A stretch of DNA of 64,000 bases from Microbulbifer hainanensis (lineage in GTDB: Bacteria; Pseudomonadota; Gammaproteobacteria; Pseudomonadales; Cellvibrionaceae), in the NCBI RefSeq assembly GCF_014904735.1, contig NZ_JACZCR010000029.1:20258-84257 (forward strand), written 5' to 3'. Made by a program: the position numbers and the translations under genes. How positions within the stretch are numbered: the stretch's first letter is position 1; every line of letters starts with the position of its first letter. Of this stretch, positions 19,743-29,974 are shown in pieces. The notes under the pieces were generated by a model. The model ran no database searches and had not been told where the DNA came from. It worked only from the letters and a program-made list of their open reading frames with translations.

Positions 19743-19922
19743 CCCAGGGCCTGGCTCCGGGCGCGACCGGCCGCTCAGAACCGGCCCCGCCGCCGGTGGC
19801 CAGCCGGCAAACAGCCTCGTCGGCAATCGTTCGCCGAATGGCCTCCGGCGCCAGTGCCTCGCACAGTGCCAGCTGCCACGCTATAGAAATGATTTTTTAA
19901 TTTCAGTAATCGAAAAAACACC

Positions 19923-21332
19923 GTGAAATTTATCAGCACCCGCGGCAGCGCGCCGTCACTCTCCTTCGCCGATACCGTACTGACCGGCCTCGCCAGCGAT
20001 GGCGGTCTCTATGTTCCGGAATCCCTGCCGAAATTTTCCCGGGAGGAGATTGCGGACATGGCCGGGCTCGATTACCGCGAGCTGGCCTTCCGGATTATCC
20101 AGCCCTTTGTCGGAGACGACCTGAGTGACGAAGAGCTGCGTGGAATCATCGAGCGCGCCTACGGCAATTTCCGCCACAGCGCCGTGGCGCCGCTGGTGCA
20201 GACAGATACCAGCGAGTGGATTCTGGAACTGTTCCAGGGCCCGACGCTGGCGTTTAAGGATTTTGCCCTGCAGTTTCTCGGCCAGCTGTTCGACCACCTG
20301 CTGAAAAAGCGCGGGGAGCGCGTGGTAGTGATGGGCGCGACCTCCGGTGATACCGGCTCTGCCGCCATCGAGGGCTGTCGTCACTGCGAGAATATCGATA
20401 TTTTCATCCTGCACCCGCACAACCGGGTATCGGAAGTGCAGCGCCGGCAGATGACCACGGTACTGTCGGATAACGTGTTCAATATTGCGCTGGAGGGTAA
20501 TTTCGACGATTGCCAGAATATGGTGAAAGCGAGCTTCGCCGATCAGTCGTTCCTGCCGGATGGCCGCCGGCTGGTGGCAGTCAACTCGATCAACTGGGCG
20601 CGCATCATGGCGCAGATCGTCTACTACTTCTACGCGGCACTCAACCTGGGTGCGCCGTCAAGAACTGTGAATTTCTCCGTCCCTACGGGTAATTTCGGCG
20701 ATATTTTTGCCGGCTATCTCGCGCGGAAAATGGGTCTGCCGATCGATCAGCTGGTGATCGGCACCAATGCCAATGATATTCTGCACCGCTGTATCAGCGG
20801 CAACGATCACTCGCCGCAACCGCTGGTACACAGCCTGTCGCCGAGTATGGATATCATGGTGTCCAGCAACTTCGAGCGACTGTTGTTCGACCTCTACGAG
20901 CGCGATGGCAGTGCGGTGGCGGAGCTGCTGGCCGATCGCAGTGCGCCCATGCACCTGACAGAGCGTGCACTGGCGGGGGCCCGGGAGGTGTTTTCCTCAT
21001 ACCGGGTAGACGACCTGCGCACAGTCGAGGTGATCCGCGAAGTCTTTGAAACCACCGGCTACGTGCTGGATCCCCACACCGCCATCGGCGTGGAAGCCGC
21101 GCGCAATACTCGGCGTTCCGGGCGACAACCCATGGTTTGCCTGTCCACGGCCCATCCGGCAAAATTCCCCGATGCGGTGGCGCGCGCGCTGCCGACGGAA
21201 CAGGTGCCCCTGCCGGCCCATATGCAGGACCTGTTCGAGCGCGAGGAGCGCATGAAGGTACTGCCCAATGACCTGGCGAAGGTTCACGATTTTATTGCGA
21301 CGGCGCTGGGTACCGAGACATCAAATAGCTGA
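19923..21332 (+). CDS. thrC: Threonine synthase
   Basis: PLP enzyme that converts O-phosphohomoserine to threonine. The PLP lysine is in GPTLAFKDFALQFLGQLF; MGATSGDTGSAAIEG binds the cofactor phosphate. 469 aa, the long Gram-negative form. GTG start at 19923 (KFISTRGSAPSLSFADTVL matches family N termini), but no convincing ribosome site is seen. Gap of 180 bases from hom holds GC-rich sequence and no clear signal. recJ begins 6 bases after its stop. Confidence 0.95.
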   Translation: MKFISTRGSAPSLSFADTVLTGLASDGGLYVPESLPKFSREEIADMAGLDYRELAFRIIQPFVGDDLSDEELRGIIERAYGNFRHSAVAPLVQTDTSEWILELFQGPTLAFKDFALQFLGQLFDHLLKKRGERVVVMGATSGDTGSAAIEGCRHCENIDIFILHPHNRVSEVQRRQMTTVLSDNVFNIALEGNFDDCQNMVKASFADQSFLPDGRRLVAVNSINWARIMAQIVYYFYAALNLGAPSRTVNFSVPTGNFGDIFAGYLARKMGLPIDQLVIGTNANDILHRCISGNDHSPQPLVHSLSPSMDIMVSSNFERLLFDLYERDGSAVAELLADRSAPMHLTERALAGAREVFSSYRVDDLRTVEVIREVFETTGYVLDPHTAIGVEAARNTRRSGRQPMVCLSTAHPAKFPDAVARALPTEQVPLPAHMQDLFEREERMKVLPNDLAKVHDFIATALGTETSNS

Positions 21333-21338
21333 GCAAAA

Positions 21339-23066
21339 ATGACTACACGAATTCAGCGGCGGCCAGTGGACTACTCCACTGGCCGTTTTGCTTCTGATAC
21401 ACCGAAAATACTGCAGCGCGTCCTGTTGGGGCGGGGAGTGACCAGCGAGGCGCAGCTCGATCACCAGCTCAACAGGTTGCACGCCCCCCAGGCCATGCGC
21501 GGTCTCGAAACGGCGGTTGAGCTGCTGGTAGAGGCGGTGCGGGCGCAGCGCAAGATACTGATCGTCGGCGACTTCGATGCCGACGGCGCGACCAGCAGTA
21601 CCCTCGCGGTGCTGGCGCTCGGCGCCATGGGCGCGCCGGGGGTAGAGTTCCTGGTGCCGAACCGGTTCGATTTCGGTTACGGCCTGACCCCGGAAATCGT
21701 CGAGGTCGCGCGGGATTACCGCCCCGACGTGCTGATTACGGTCGACAACGGCATCAGCAGTATCGACGGTGTGGCCGCAGCCAAGGCGGCCGGTATGACA
21801 GTGATCGTCACGGACCACCATTTGCCCGGAAACCAGTTGCCCGCGGCGGATGCGATCGTCAACCCCAACCAGCCGGATTGCGAGTTCCCGAGCAAGAACC
21901 TCGCCGGCGTCGGGGTCATTTTCTACCTGCTGAGCCGCCTGCGCACCGCGCTGGAAGCCAGCGGTTGGTTCGCCGAGAGCGGTATTGCGGCGCCGAATAT
22001 GGCGGAGTATCTGGACCTGGTGGCCCTCGGTACCGTGGCCGATCTGGTGCCGCTGGATCACAACAACCGTATCCTGGTGCACCAGGGCATAGCCCGTATC
22101 CGCGCGGGTCGCTGTCGGCCCGGTATCGCCGCGCTGCTCGAGGTGGCGGGGCGGGACCAGCGCAAGCTGTCGACAACCGATATCGGGTTTATTCTCGGCC
22201 CGCGCATCAATGCCGCCGGACGGCTGGACGACATCGGCACCGGCATCCGCTGCCTGCTGACGATGGATCCGACGGAGGCCCGCGAACTGGCAGCGGAACT
22301 GGACGGCCTGAACCGCGATCGCAAGGCGATCGAGCAGGGCATGCAGCGCGAGGCCATGGAGGCACTGGAAAAGTTGCAACTGGAAGGGGAAATACCCTGG
22401 AGCCTGTGCCTCTACGACGAGGGCTGGCACCAGGGTGTCGTGGGGATTCTCGCCAGCCGTATCAAGGAGAAATTTCACCGCCCGGTGATTGCGTTTGCGG
22501 ACGGGGACAACGGCCTGATCAAAGGCTCGGCGCGCTCGATTCCGGGTTTGCACATCCGCGATGCGCTGAGCGACGTGGCTGCGGCTCACCCGGATCTGAT
22601 CAGCAAATATGGCGGGCACGCAATGGCGGCCGGACTCAGCCTGTCGGCCGAGAACTTCGCCGCATTTACTGATGCCTTCGAAACGGCAGTGCGCAACCGG
22701 CTGAAAGAATCCCAGTTACAGGCCGTGATCGATTCCGATGGCGAACTGGAAGTATCCGAATTCACGATGCAGACGGCGTCGATGCTGCGCGCCTGCGCGC
22801 CCTGGGGGCAGGCTTTCCCAGAGCCACAGTTCGACGGCGAATTCCTGCTTTTGCAACAGCGCATCGTCGGCGAGCGCCACCTGAAAATGGTCGTGGCCCC
22901 GCCGGGCAATCCGCAACTGGCGCTGGATGCGATCGCTTTCAACGTGGACACGGATCAATGGCCACAAGCGGCGCAGCGGGTGCGGCTGGCGTACAAGCTG
23001 GATATCAACGAATTCCGTGGCCGCGAATCGCTGCAGCTGCTGGTCAATTACCTGGAGCCCGCCTGA
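21339..23066 (+). CDS. recJ: Single-stranded-DNA 5'-3' exonuclease RecJ
   Basis: DHH-family exonuclease in recombination (RecF pathway), mismatch repair and base excision. Metal-binding motifs: DFDADGATSSTLAVLAL (motif I), VTVDNG, VTDHHLPG (motif III) and LGPRINAAGR; DHHA1 GG motif in SKYGGHAMAAGLSL near residue 430. A C-terminal OB domain follows (about 465-570). 575 aa, the family norm. ATG at 21339, essentially coupled to thrC. The xerD-dsbC-...-recJ order is conserved. Confidence 0.96.
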   Translation: MTTRIQRRPVDYSTGRFASDTPKILQRVLLGRGVTSEAQLDHQLNRLHAPQAMRGLETAVELLVEAVRAQRKILIVGDFDADGATSSTLAVLALGAMGAPGVEFLVPNRFDFGYGLTPEIVEVARDYRPDVLITVDNGISSIDGVAAAKAAGMTVIVTDHHLPGNQLPAADAIVNPNQPDCEFPSKNLAGVGVIFYLLSRLRTALEASGWFAESGIAAPNMAEYLDLVALGTVADLVPLDHNNRILVHQGIARIRAGRCRPGIAALLEVAGRDQRKLSTTDIGFILGPRINAAGRLDDIGTGIRCLLTMDPTEARELAAELDGLNRDRKAIEQGMQREAMEALEKLQLEGEIPWSLCLYDEGWHQGVVGILASRIKEKFHRPVIAFADGDNGLIKGSARSIPGLHIRDALSDVAAAHPDLISKYGGHAMAAGLSLSAENFAAFTDAFETAVRNRLKESQLQAVIDSDGELEVSEFTMQTASMLRACAPWGQAFPEPQFDGEFLLLQQRIVGERHLKMVVAPPGNPQLALDAIAFNVDTDQWPQAAQRVRLAYKLDINEFRGRESLQLLVNYLEPA

Positions 23067-23107
23067 TTGGCGCCGCTCAAATCATCTCGTCTTAGGAAGT
23101 AAAGAAA

Positions 23108-24034
23108 GTGAAACGTAAACAGGTACAGGCGGAAATACTGCTGTTGCTTGCGGCTCTGTTCTGGGGCCTGGCCTTCGTGCCACAGAAAGTCGCCATGGAG
23201 CATATCGAACCGCTGGCTTTCAACGCCTGGCGGTTTTTTCTCGGCGGCCTGCTGCTGATTCCCATCGTGTCCTGGCTGTCGCGGCGGGCGCCGGATCTCA
23301 GCCACGAGATGCAGCCGGGGGAAGAGGGCGGTCACCGGGTGGCGCACAGCTGGCGCGCCTGCCTGCCGGGCGGCGCAATACTGGGGTTCTGGCTGTTTCT
23401 CGGTGCCGCGCTGCAGCAGGCCAGCCTGCTGTACACCACCGCCGGTCGCGCCGGCTTTATTACCGGTTTTTACCTGCTGCTGGTGCCGGTCATCGGCCTG
23501 TCTCTCGGCCACAAAACCAACCGCTGGACCTGGGCTGGAATCGGTCTGGCGCTGCTGGGGCTTTACTGGCTGGCGGACTTTAGCGAGGAGTCCCAGCTGG
23601 TCGGCGACCTGATGGTATTCGCCAGCGCCTTCGTTTTCGCGGTACAGGTGCTGTCTGCAGATTATCTGGTGCGCCGCTATGACGCCCTGCGCCTGGCCTG
23701 TGTGCAGTTTCTGGTGTGCGGCTTGCTGTCGGCAGTGGCATCCCTGATCGTCGAACAGCCGAGCCTGCAATCGGCGCTCGACGCCGCCTGGCCGATTGCC
23801 TACATGATGATCTTTTCCACCGCGATTGCGTTTACTTTCCAGTTGCTGGCCCAGCGCCACGCGGCGCCATCTCACGCCACGGTGATCATGAGTCTGGAGT
23901 CGGTATTCGCGTTGCTGGCCGGCTGGCTGCTACTGCATGAAGTCCTGAGCGGTCGCGAACTGCTGGGGTGCGGACTGATGCTGGCGGGCATGCTGGTGAG
24001 TCATTACGGCAATCACACCGGGACCCATCACTGA
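23108..24034 (+). CDS. DMT-superfamily (EamA) transporter
   Basis: Inner-membrane metabolite or drug exporter with about ten predicted helices in two EamA repeats (about residues 8-150 and 160-300). The start LLLLAALFWGLAFVPQKVAMEHI is typical of the first repeat (helix 1, WG motif). The second repeat carries the usual SLESVFALLAGWLLLHE segment. 308 aa. GTG start at 23108 with AGGAAG upstream. The next gene, a LysE-type exporter, begins 1 base after its stop, so the two are probably coupled; the substrate is unknown. Confidence 0.9.
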   Translation: MKRKQVQAEILLLLAALFWGLAFVPQKVAMEHIEPLAFNAWRFFLGGLLLIPIVSWLSRRAPDLSHEMQPGEEGGHRVAHSWRACLPGGAILGFWLFLGAALQQASLLYTTAGRAGFITGFYLLLVPVIGLSLGHKTNRWTWAGIGLALLGLYWLADFSEESQLVGDLMVFASAFVFAVQVLSADYLVRRYDALRLACVQFLVCGLLSAVASLIVEQPSLQSALDAAWPIAYMMIFSTAIAFTFQLLAQRHAAPSHATVIMSLESVFALLAGWLLLHEVLSGRELLGCGLMLAGMLVSHYGNHTGTHH

Positions 24035-24035
24035 T

Positions 24036-24674
24036 ATGGACGCAATCGACCTGACCCGTATGGCACTATTCGTGCCGACCTTCTTTTTTGTTTCCGTGAC
24101 GCCGGGGATGTGCATGACACTGGCGCTGACCATGGGCATGACGCTCGGGGTGCGCCGGACCATGTGGATGATGGCCGGCGAACTGGTGGGAGTAGCGCTC
24201 GTAGCGGTAGCCGCGGTCGTGGGTGTGGCAGCGCTGATGCTGCAGTATCCGACCGCCTTCCTGGTATTCAAATGGCTGGGTGGTGCCTACCTCGCCTGGC
24301 TGGGTATTCAGATGTGGCGCTCCCGCGGCCGCATGGTGATGGTGGCGCCGCAGGAGCGCGATGGCGCGGCGCCAGTGCCCACGCGGCGGTCATTGGCGCT
24401 GCAGGGCTTTGTCACCGCCGCGGCCAATCCCAAGGGCTGGGCCTTCTGCATCGCGCTACTGCCGCCATTTATCAACGACAGTGCCCCGCTGGTTCCGCAG
24501 CTCTCGGTCATGCTTGCTATCATTTTGCTGTTGGAAACGTTGTGCATGCTGATCTATGCCAGCGGTGGCCGCACGCTGAGCGGTCTGCTGCAGCGCGGCG
24601 AAAATGTGCGCCTGGTTAACCGTATTGCCGGTACTTTAATGCTGGTGGTAGGCGGCTGGCTGGCGCTGGGCTGA
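24036..24674 (+). CDS. LysE/RhtB-family amino acid exporter
   Basis: Inner-membrane exporter of about six helices. TPGMCMTLALTMGMTLGVR is the family's helix-1 signature (usually TPGPN), and KWLGGAYLAWLGIQMWR and NPKGWAFCIALLPPFI are also typical. Members export amino acids or related molecules; the substrate here cannot be told. 212 aa. ATG at 24036. Probable operon with the preceding DMT gene. Confidence 0.9.
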   Translation: MDAIDLTRMALFVPTFFFVSVTPGMCMTLALTMGMTLGVRRTMWMMAGELVGVALVAVAAVVGVAALMLQYPTAFLVFKWLGGAYLAWLGIQMWRSRGRMVMVAPQERDGAAPVPTRRSLALQGFVTAAANPKGWAFCIALLPPFINDSAPLVPQLSVMLAIILLLETLCMLIYASGGRTLSGLLQRGENVRLVNRIAGTLMLVVGGWLALG

Positions 24675-24720
24675 GCACTGCGACCCGCAATGGAGCAGTT
24701 TTAAGGAAGAAGAGCAAAGC

Positions 24721-25221
24721 ATGAAAATACGGATTTTGTGCGTGTTGGCGGCAGTTGTCATGCTGGCGGCCTGCGGCCAGCGGGCCGATCACGATGCTGG
24801 AGTTGAAGCCGAGTCGAGCGCGGAGCAGCAACCTGCCGAGACGAAGACGCCGCCGGCAAAAGCCGAAGAGCCTGCAGAAGCCGGGGAGCCGGCAGAAGAG
24901 GCTGAGGTGTTGATCTGGGTATTTCGGCAGCGCCAAAACAGACAGTGCTATGGCGGTGGTATGTCACTCGACGAGAGTCGTGCCAAGCTGAGTGATAGCG
25001 GTGTTGCGGTGCATGAATCGCACTGCGGTTTGCGCACCGACAACGTCTACACTGCCGGCTGTGGCAAGCCAACCGGGGATATCCTGCTGCACTTGATCAG
25101 GGGGAATGCGCTGGATGCTGCCCTGAATGCCGGATACGGCCCCGCGGAGCAGATCAAATACCAAATAGTGGAATGTCCGGACGATAGCGCTGAATCCCCG
25201 GCTCCCGCTACATCGTCTTGA
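24721..25221 (+). CDS. Lipoprotein of unknown function, copy 1 of a tandem pair
   Basis: A 166-aa predicted lipoprotein: signal peptide with lipobox LAAC, lipidated Cys18 followed by Gly, consistent with outer-membrane sorting. Residues ~20-62 are an acidic, Pro/Glu/Ala-rich linker. The globular part (about 63-155) begins EVLIWVFRQ and has four cysteines (CYGGG, HCGLR, GCGKP, ECPDD) that are all conserved in the neighbouring copy; they could form two disulfides. Not recognised as a named family. ATG at 24721 with AAGGAAGAAGAG upstream. Confidence 0.8.
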   Translation: MKIRILCVLAAVVMLAACGQRADHDAGVEAESSAEQQPAETKTPPAKAEEPAEAGEPAEEAEVLIWVFRQRQNRQCYGGGMSLDESRAKLSDSGVAVHESHCGLRTDNVYTAGCGKPTGDILLHLIRGNALDAALNAGYGPAEQIKYQIVECPDDSAESPAPATSS

Positions 25222-25386
25222 GGCGTAGAGCGGCCGGGGGATCCCGTTCCCGGTGGTCCGGCGTGGATGCTGGGGCGCTGCGGATATGGCAGGCTAGAGG
25301 ATTGCTGGCGCTAATGCGCTCGGGAAACCGGTTGGCTCTAGGTCCGCGCGAGGGCTTAATTAATAGGCTTTATGGAGGAAGTGCAA

Positions 25387-25803
25387 TTGAGCAGGATCAC
25401 TCTTTTACTACTGACCCTGGTTTTCGCGGTAGCGTTGGGGGCCTGTGGTCAACGAGCCGAAAAAAAGGCGGAGCAAGTCCCCGAGGTTACCGAAGAGCCG
25501 GCGCAAGAACCGGAAATGCAGGCAGAAGAACTGATCTGGGTCTATGAAGCCCGCGGCGACAAGCAGTGCGAGCAGGGCGGTACGACACTGGAAGAAAGCA
25601 GTGCCAAGCTCACCGATAGCGGCGTCGAGGTCCAGGAATCCCGCTGCGGTGTACGCACCGACCGCATGTACCCGAGTGTCTGCGGTGGTGAGACCGGCAA
25701 CATTCTCCTTCACCTGATCAGCCAGGATAAGCTCGATGCCGCCCTGGAGATGGGCTTTGACCCCGCGGATCAGGTCGAGTACCAGAACCAGCCCTGCCCC
25801 TGA
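25387..25803 (+). CDS. Lipoprotein of unknown function, copy 2 of a tandem pair
   Basis: Paralogue of the preceding gene. By hand, about 52 of ~92 aligned positions of the globular domain are identical, including WV, DSGV, TGxILLHLI, LDAAL and all four cysteines. Start: the apparent ATG at 25372 is part of ATGGAGGAAG, whose GGAGGAAG is the ribosome site for TTG at 25387. From that TTG the protein (138 aa) begins MSRITLLLL with a proper lipoprotein signal (lipobox LGAC, Cys20). The acidic linker is shorter than in copy 1. Function unknown. Confidence 0.8.
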   Translation: MSRITLLLLTLVFAVALGACGQRAEKKAEQVPEVTEEPAQEPEMQAEELIWVYEARGDKQCEQGGTTLEESSAKLTDSGVEVQESRCGVRTDRMYPSVCGGETGNILLHLISQDKLDAALEMGFDPADQVEYQNQPCP

Positions 25804-25815
25804 ACGGGCCCCCGT

Positions 25816-25846
25816 TTGACCTTCCCCCTGTGGTAACCTTTACTCT
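25816..25846 (+). promoter_or_regulatory. Candidate MerR-type promoter of the CueR-like gene
   Basis: TTGACC (25816-25821), a 19-base spacer, then TACTCT (25841-25846). Overlong 19-base spacers are the hallmark of MerR-family target promoters. ACCTTCC begins at 25819, as in CueR operators, but the second half-site (GTAACCT) is imperfect. It lies 38 bases before the start codon, suggesting autoregulation. Confidence 0.4.
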
Positions 25847-25883
25847 CGGTCACCCTGACGGACGCTAGTGAGTGGGAGGTTCA

Positions 25884-26279
25884 ATGAATATTTCCGAGGC
25901 GGCGCAACATTCGGGGCTCAGCGCCAAGGCCCTGCGCTATTACGAGTCCATCGACCTGCTGTCACCGGGCCGCGCGCAAAACGGTTACCGGGATTACAGC
26001 GATGCGGACCTGGAGATACTGCGCTTCATCCAGCGGGCCCGCGCCACCGGCTTTAGCGTCGACGAGGTGCGTGAGTTGCTGTCCCTGTACCGGGATCCTG
26101 CCCGTCACAGCCGCGATGCCAAGGCCCTGGTAGAGGACAAGCTGGGGCATATCGAGACGCAGCTGCGCAGCCTGCGGGAGATGCAACAGACGCTGCGCGG
26201 CCTGGCTGAGCGCTGTGCCGGGGACGAATCGCCCCAGTGCGCCATCCTCGAAGGCCTCTCCCATCACGCTGCAAAGTGA
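25884..26279 (+). CDS. CueR-like MerR-family (copper-responsive) regulator
   Basis: Cytosolic transcription activator. N-terminal winged helix (about 1-70; LSAKALRYYESIDLLSP) and a dimerisation coiled coil (about 75-108), then the metal loop with Cys111 and Cys119 separated by seven residues (RCAGDESPQC), the spacing of the Cu(I) site of CueR. ATG at 25884 with GGGAGG upstream gives 131 aa, the CueR size. No copper ATPase or oxidase is adjacent, so its targets other than itself are elsewhere. HmrR/CueR assignment is from the loop; another thiophilic metal is possible. Confidence 0.87.
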   Translation: MNISEAAQHSGLSAKALRYYESIDLLSPGRAQNGYRDYSDADLEILRFIQRARATGFSVDEVRELLSLYRDPARHSRDAKALVEDKLGHIETQLRSLREMQQTLRGLAERCAGDESPQCAILEGLSHHAAK

Positions 26280-26307
26280 CCCTCTGGTTCCTTCCCCTGC
26301 CGGGCAA

Positions 26308-26338
26308 CTGGCAAGAGGGCGCCGCGCTGCGGTAGAAT
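26308..26338 (+). promoter_or_regulatory. Candidate prfB promoter
   Basis: TAGAAT (26333-26338) followed by a GC-rich discriminator (GCGCGCCGC). The -35 region is weak (CTGGCA at 26308-26313, 19-base spacer). Position is about 40 bases before the prfB ATG. Confidence 0.3.
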
Positions 26339-26375
26339 GCGCGCCGCTTTAATTCAGTCCGGAAATCCGCGATCC

Positions 26376-27471
26376 ATGGAAATCAATCCTCTCCTCAACC
26401 AGTTGAAAGACCTCGAAGAGCGCACCGATGTTCTTAGGGGGTATCTTTGACTACGACAGCAAGAAAGAACGCCTGACCGAGGTAGAACTGGAGCTGGCCG
26501 AGCCCAGCGTCTGGGAAAACCCCGAGCGCGCCCAGGAACTGGGGCGCGAGCGCTCCTCGCTGGAAACCGTGGTCAAGACCATCGAAACCCTCGACAGCGG
26601 CATCAGTGACTGCCGCGAGCTGCTGGAAATGGCCGTCGAAGAGAACGACGAAGACGCGGTCACTGAGGTCTCCGGCGAAATCGACGGCCTGCAGAAGCAG
26701 CTGGGCGTACTGGAATTCCGCCGCATGTTCTCTGGCGAGACCGACGCCAACAACGCCTATCTGGATATCCAGGCCGGTTCCGGTGGTACCGAGGCCCAGG
26801 ACTGGGCGGAAATGCTGCTGCGTATGTACCTGCGCTGGGGCGAAGCCCACGGCTTCAAGACCACCCTGGAAGAGGCATCTGCGGGCGAAGTGGCCGGTAT
26901 CAAGAGTGCCACCATCCATTTCGAGGGCGACCACGCGTTCGGTTGGCTGCGCACCGAGACCGGCGTACACCGCCTGGTGCGCAAGTCGCCATTCGACTCC
27001 GGCAACCGCCGCCATACGTCATTCACATCGGTCTTTGTATCGCCGGAAATCGATGACAATATCGAGATCGAAGTGGACAAGTCCCAGGTTCGTGAAGACA
27101 CCTACCGCGCCTCCGGTGCCGGTGGTCAGCACGTGAACAAGACCGATTCCGCGGTGCGTCTGACCCATATCGAGTCCGGTATTGTGGTGGCCTGCCAGAG
27201 CGAACGCTCCCAGCACCAGAACCGCGACAAGGCCTGGAAGATGCTGCGCGCCAGACTGTACGAGCAGGAGATGCAGAAGCGCACTGCCGAGAAACAGGCG
27301 ATGGAGGAGAGCAAATCCGATATCGGCTGGGGCAGCCAGATCCGCTCCTATGTGCTCGATGATCAACGCATCAAGGACCTGCGCACCGGTGTGCAGACCA
27401 GCAATTGCCAGTCGGTTCTCGACGGCGACCTGGACCAGTTTATCGAAGCGAGCCTGAAAGCCGGCCTGTAA
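26376..27471 (+). CDS. prfB: Peptide chain release factor 2 (programmed +1 frameshift)
   Basis: RF2 recognises UGA and UAA stop codons and releases the peptide. Translation starts at ATG 26376 and reads 24 codons to an in-frame TGA at 26448. A +1 shift at CTT-TGA-C joins it to the frame beginning at 26449, giving 364 aa, like E. coli (365). SPF ([10 protein letters not shown]) reads the stop codon, and the peptidyl-hydrolysis motif GGQ is at residues 249-251. The residue three before GGQ's start (RASGAGGQ) is Ala, the ancestral state, not the Thr of E. coli K-12. lysS follows, as in E. coli. Confidence 0.97.
26436..26451 (+). promoter_or_regulatory. RF2 autoregulatory frameshift site
   Basis: AGGGGG (internal Shine-Dalgarno, 26436-26441), TAT, the slippery codon CTT (26445-26447) and TGA C (26448-26451). 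It is identical to the E. coli site. Low RF2 stalls the ribosome at UGA and favours the +1 slip, so RF2 controls its own level. Confidence 0.97.
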
Positions 27472-27520
27472 GCCGGCTTTCCCCGAACTTTTACCCGTAA
27501 GCCCACAAGCGACCGACGAT

Positions 27521-29017
<1,497 letters not shown>

Positions 29018-29033
29018 ATTTTCCTCTGCTTTG

Positions 29034-29064
29034 GCTCCCTCCCTCTGTTGGTGGAGGAGGGAGC
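29034..29064. terminator. Possible bidirectional terminator between lysS and the PDZ gene
   Basis: Nine-base perfect inverted repeat GCTCCCTCC (29034-29042) / GGAGGGAGC (29056-29064) with a 13-base loop, in the short gap between convergent genes. No T-run follows on either strand, so termination efficiency is uncertain. Confidence 0.4.
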
Positions 29065-29074
29065 GTCGACGTCT

Positions 29075-29932
29075 CTATCCACGAATCCCCAGTGGCCCGC
29101 TCGGCACATAGAGTGTCTCCGTGCCCGAGCTGCCCGCTCTCTGCACTTCTATAGTGACAGTTTTCCCCGGCTCCACCTTGTAGATCTGCGAGCGCAGGTC
29201 GCCCATATGAAATACACGCTCGCCGTTGTAGGTCACGATCTTGTCCCCCGGGTGCAGGCCGGCTTCGGAGGCGGGGGTGCCGCTAACCACGTTGTCGATG
29301 CGCATCTCCTGGCGGCCGCCATTGGCGTCGAGATAGAGTTCGAACTCCTGCGGACTGAGCTGGTGTTCGAACATCTTGCGCGGGTTGCTGTAGATATCCA
29401 GCTGCTCGCGCAATTCAGCGGCTTCTTCGGAGGACTTGTCGCGCAGGTGGCGGTACTGGTAGGCGATTTTCATATGTTCGTACTGGAAGCGCTCCTGCTT
29501 GTCGAGAATGTACTCGGCCCGGTCCGGATTGAGTCCCGCATCGATCAGTCGCTTTAGCTGCATTTCGCGATACTGTTGATGGCGCTCTCTGCGGGATAGC
29601 GATTGCCGCTGGCCGTGATCGCTATCGGTTGTCAGGGCCGCGGTGCGGGTGTCGCGACGGGATTCTGCGGGGCCGGACTGCTCCAATCGTTGGCGGAGTT
29701 CCTCCACCAATTCGAGTAATTGCAGCTGGATCTGGTTGGCGTTGCGCAAGGACACTTCCAGTTGTTCCACGCGCTGTTCCAGGCTGTCCGATTCCGATGA
29801 AAAGAGACTGGCAACCGCAGAGCTTCCCTGTCGATCAGTGGGGGCGGGGTTGAGTGCGCCATTGGCAAAGTAGGTGATGGCGATCAACAGCAGTGCGGTC
29901 ACTGCAATCAGTGCCGGTCTTGCATTGCGCAT
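29075..29932 (-). CDS. Membrane-anchored coiled-coil PDZ-domain protein
   Basis: 285 aa. An N-terminal membrane anchor (residues ~7-26) is followed by a predicted coiled coil (about 47-90, LEQRVEQLEVSLRNANQIQ), a charged helical region (about 105-190), and a C-terminal PDZ domain (about 200-280; SGTPASEAGLHPGDKIVTYN). No protease or other catalytic domain is visible, so it is likely a periplasmic scaffold or adaptor. ATG at 29932 with AGGGA upstream. Last gene of the lemA-TPM-TPM-PDZ run, 42 bases after the second TPM gene. Function unknown. Confidence 0.8.
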   Translation of the reverse strand: MRNARPALIAVTALLLIAITYFANGALNPAPTDRQGSSAVASLFSSESDSLEQRVEQLEVSLRNANQIQLQLLELVEELRQRLEQSGPAESRRDTRTAALTTDSDHGQRQSLSRRERHQQYREMQLKRLIDAGLNPDRAEYILDKQERFQYEHMKIAYQYRHLRDKSSEEAAELREQLDIYSNPRKMFEHQLSPQEFELYLDANGGRQEMRIDNVVSGTPASEAGLHPGDKIVTYNGERVFHMGDLRSQIYKVEPGKTVTIEVQRAGSSGTETLYVPSGPLGIRG

Positions 29933-29974
29933 GGCGATATCCCTGCTGCATTTCCACCGGTACCGTCTTGGGGT

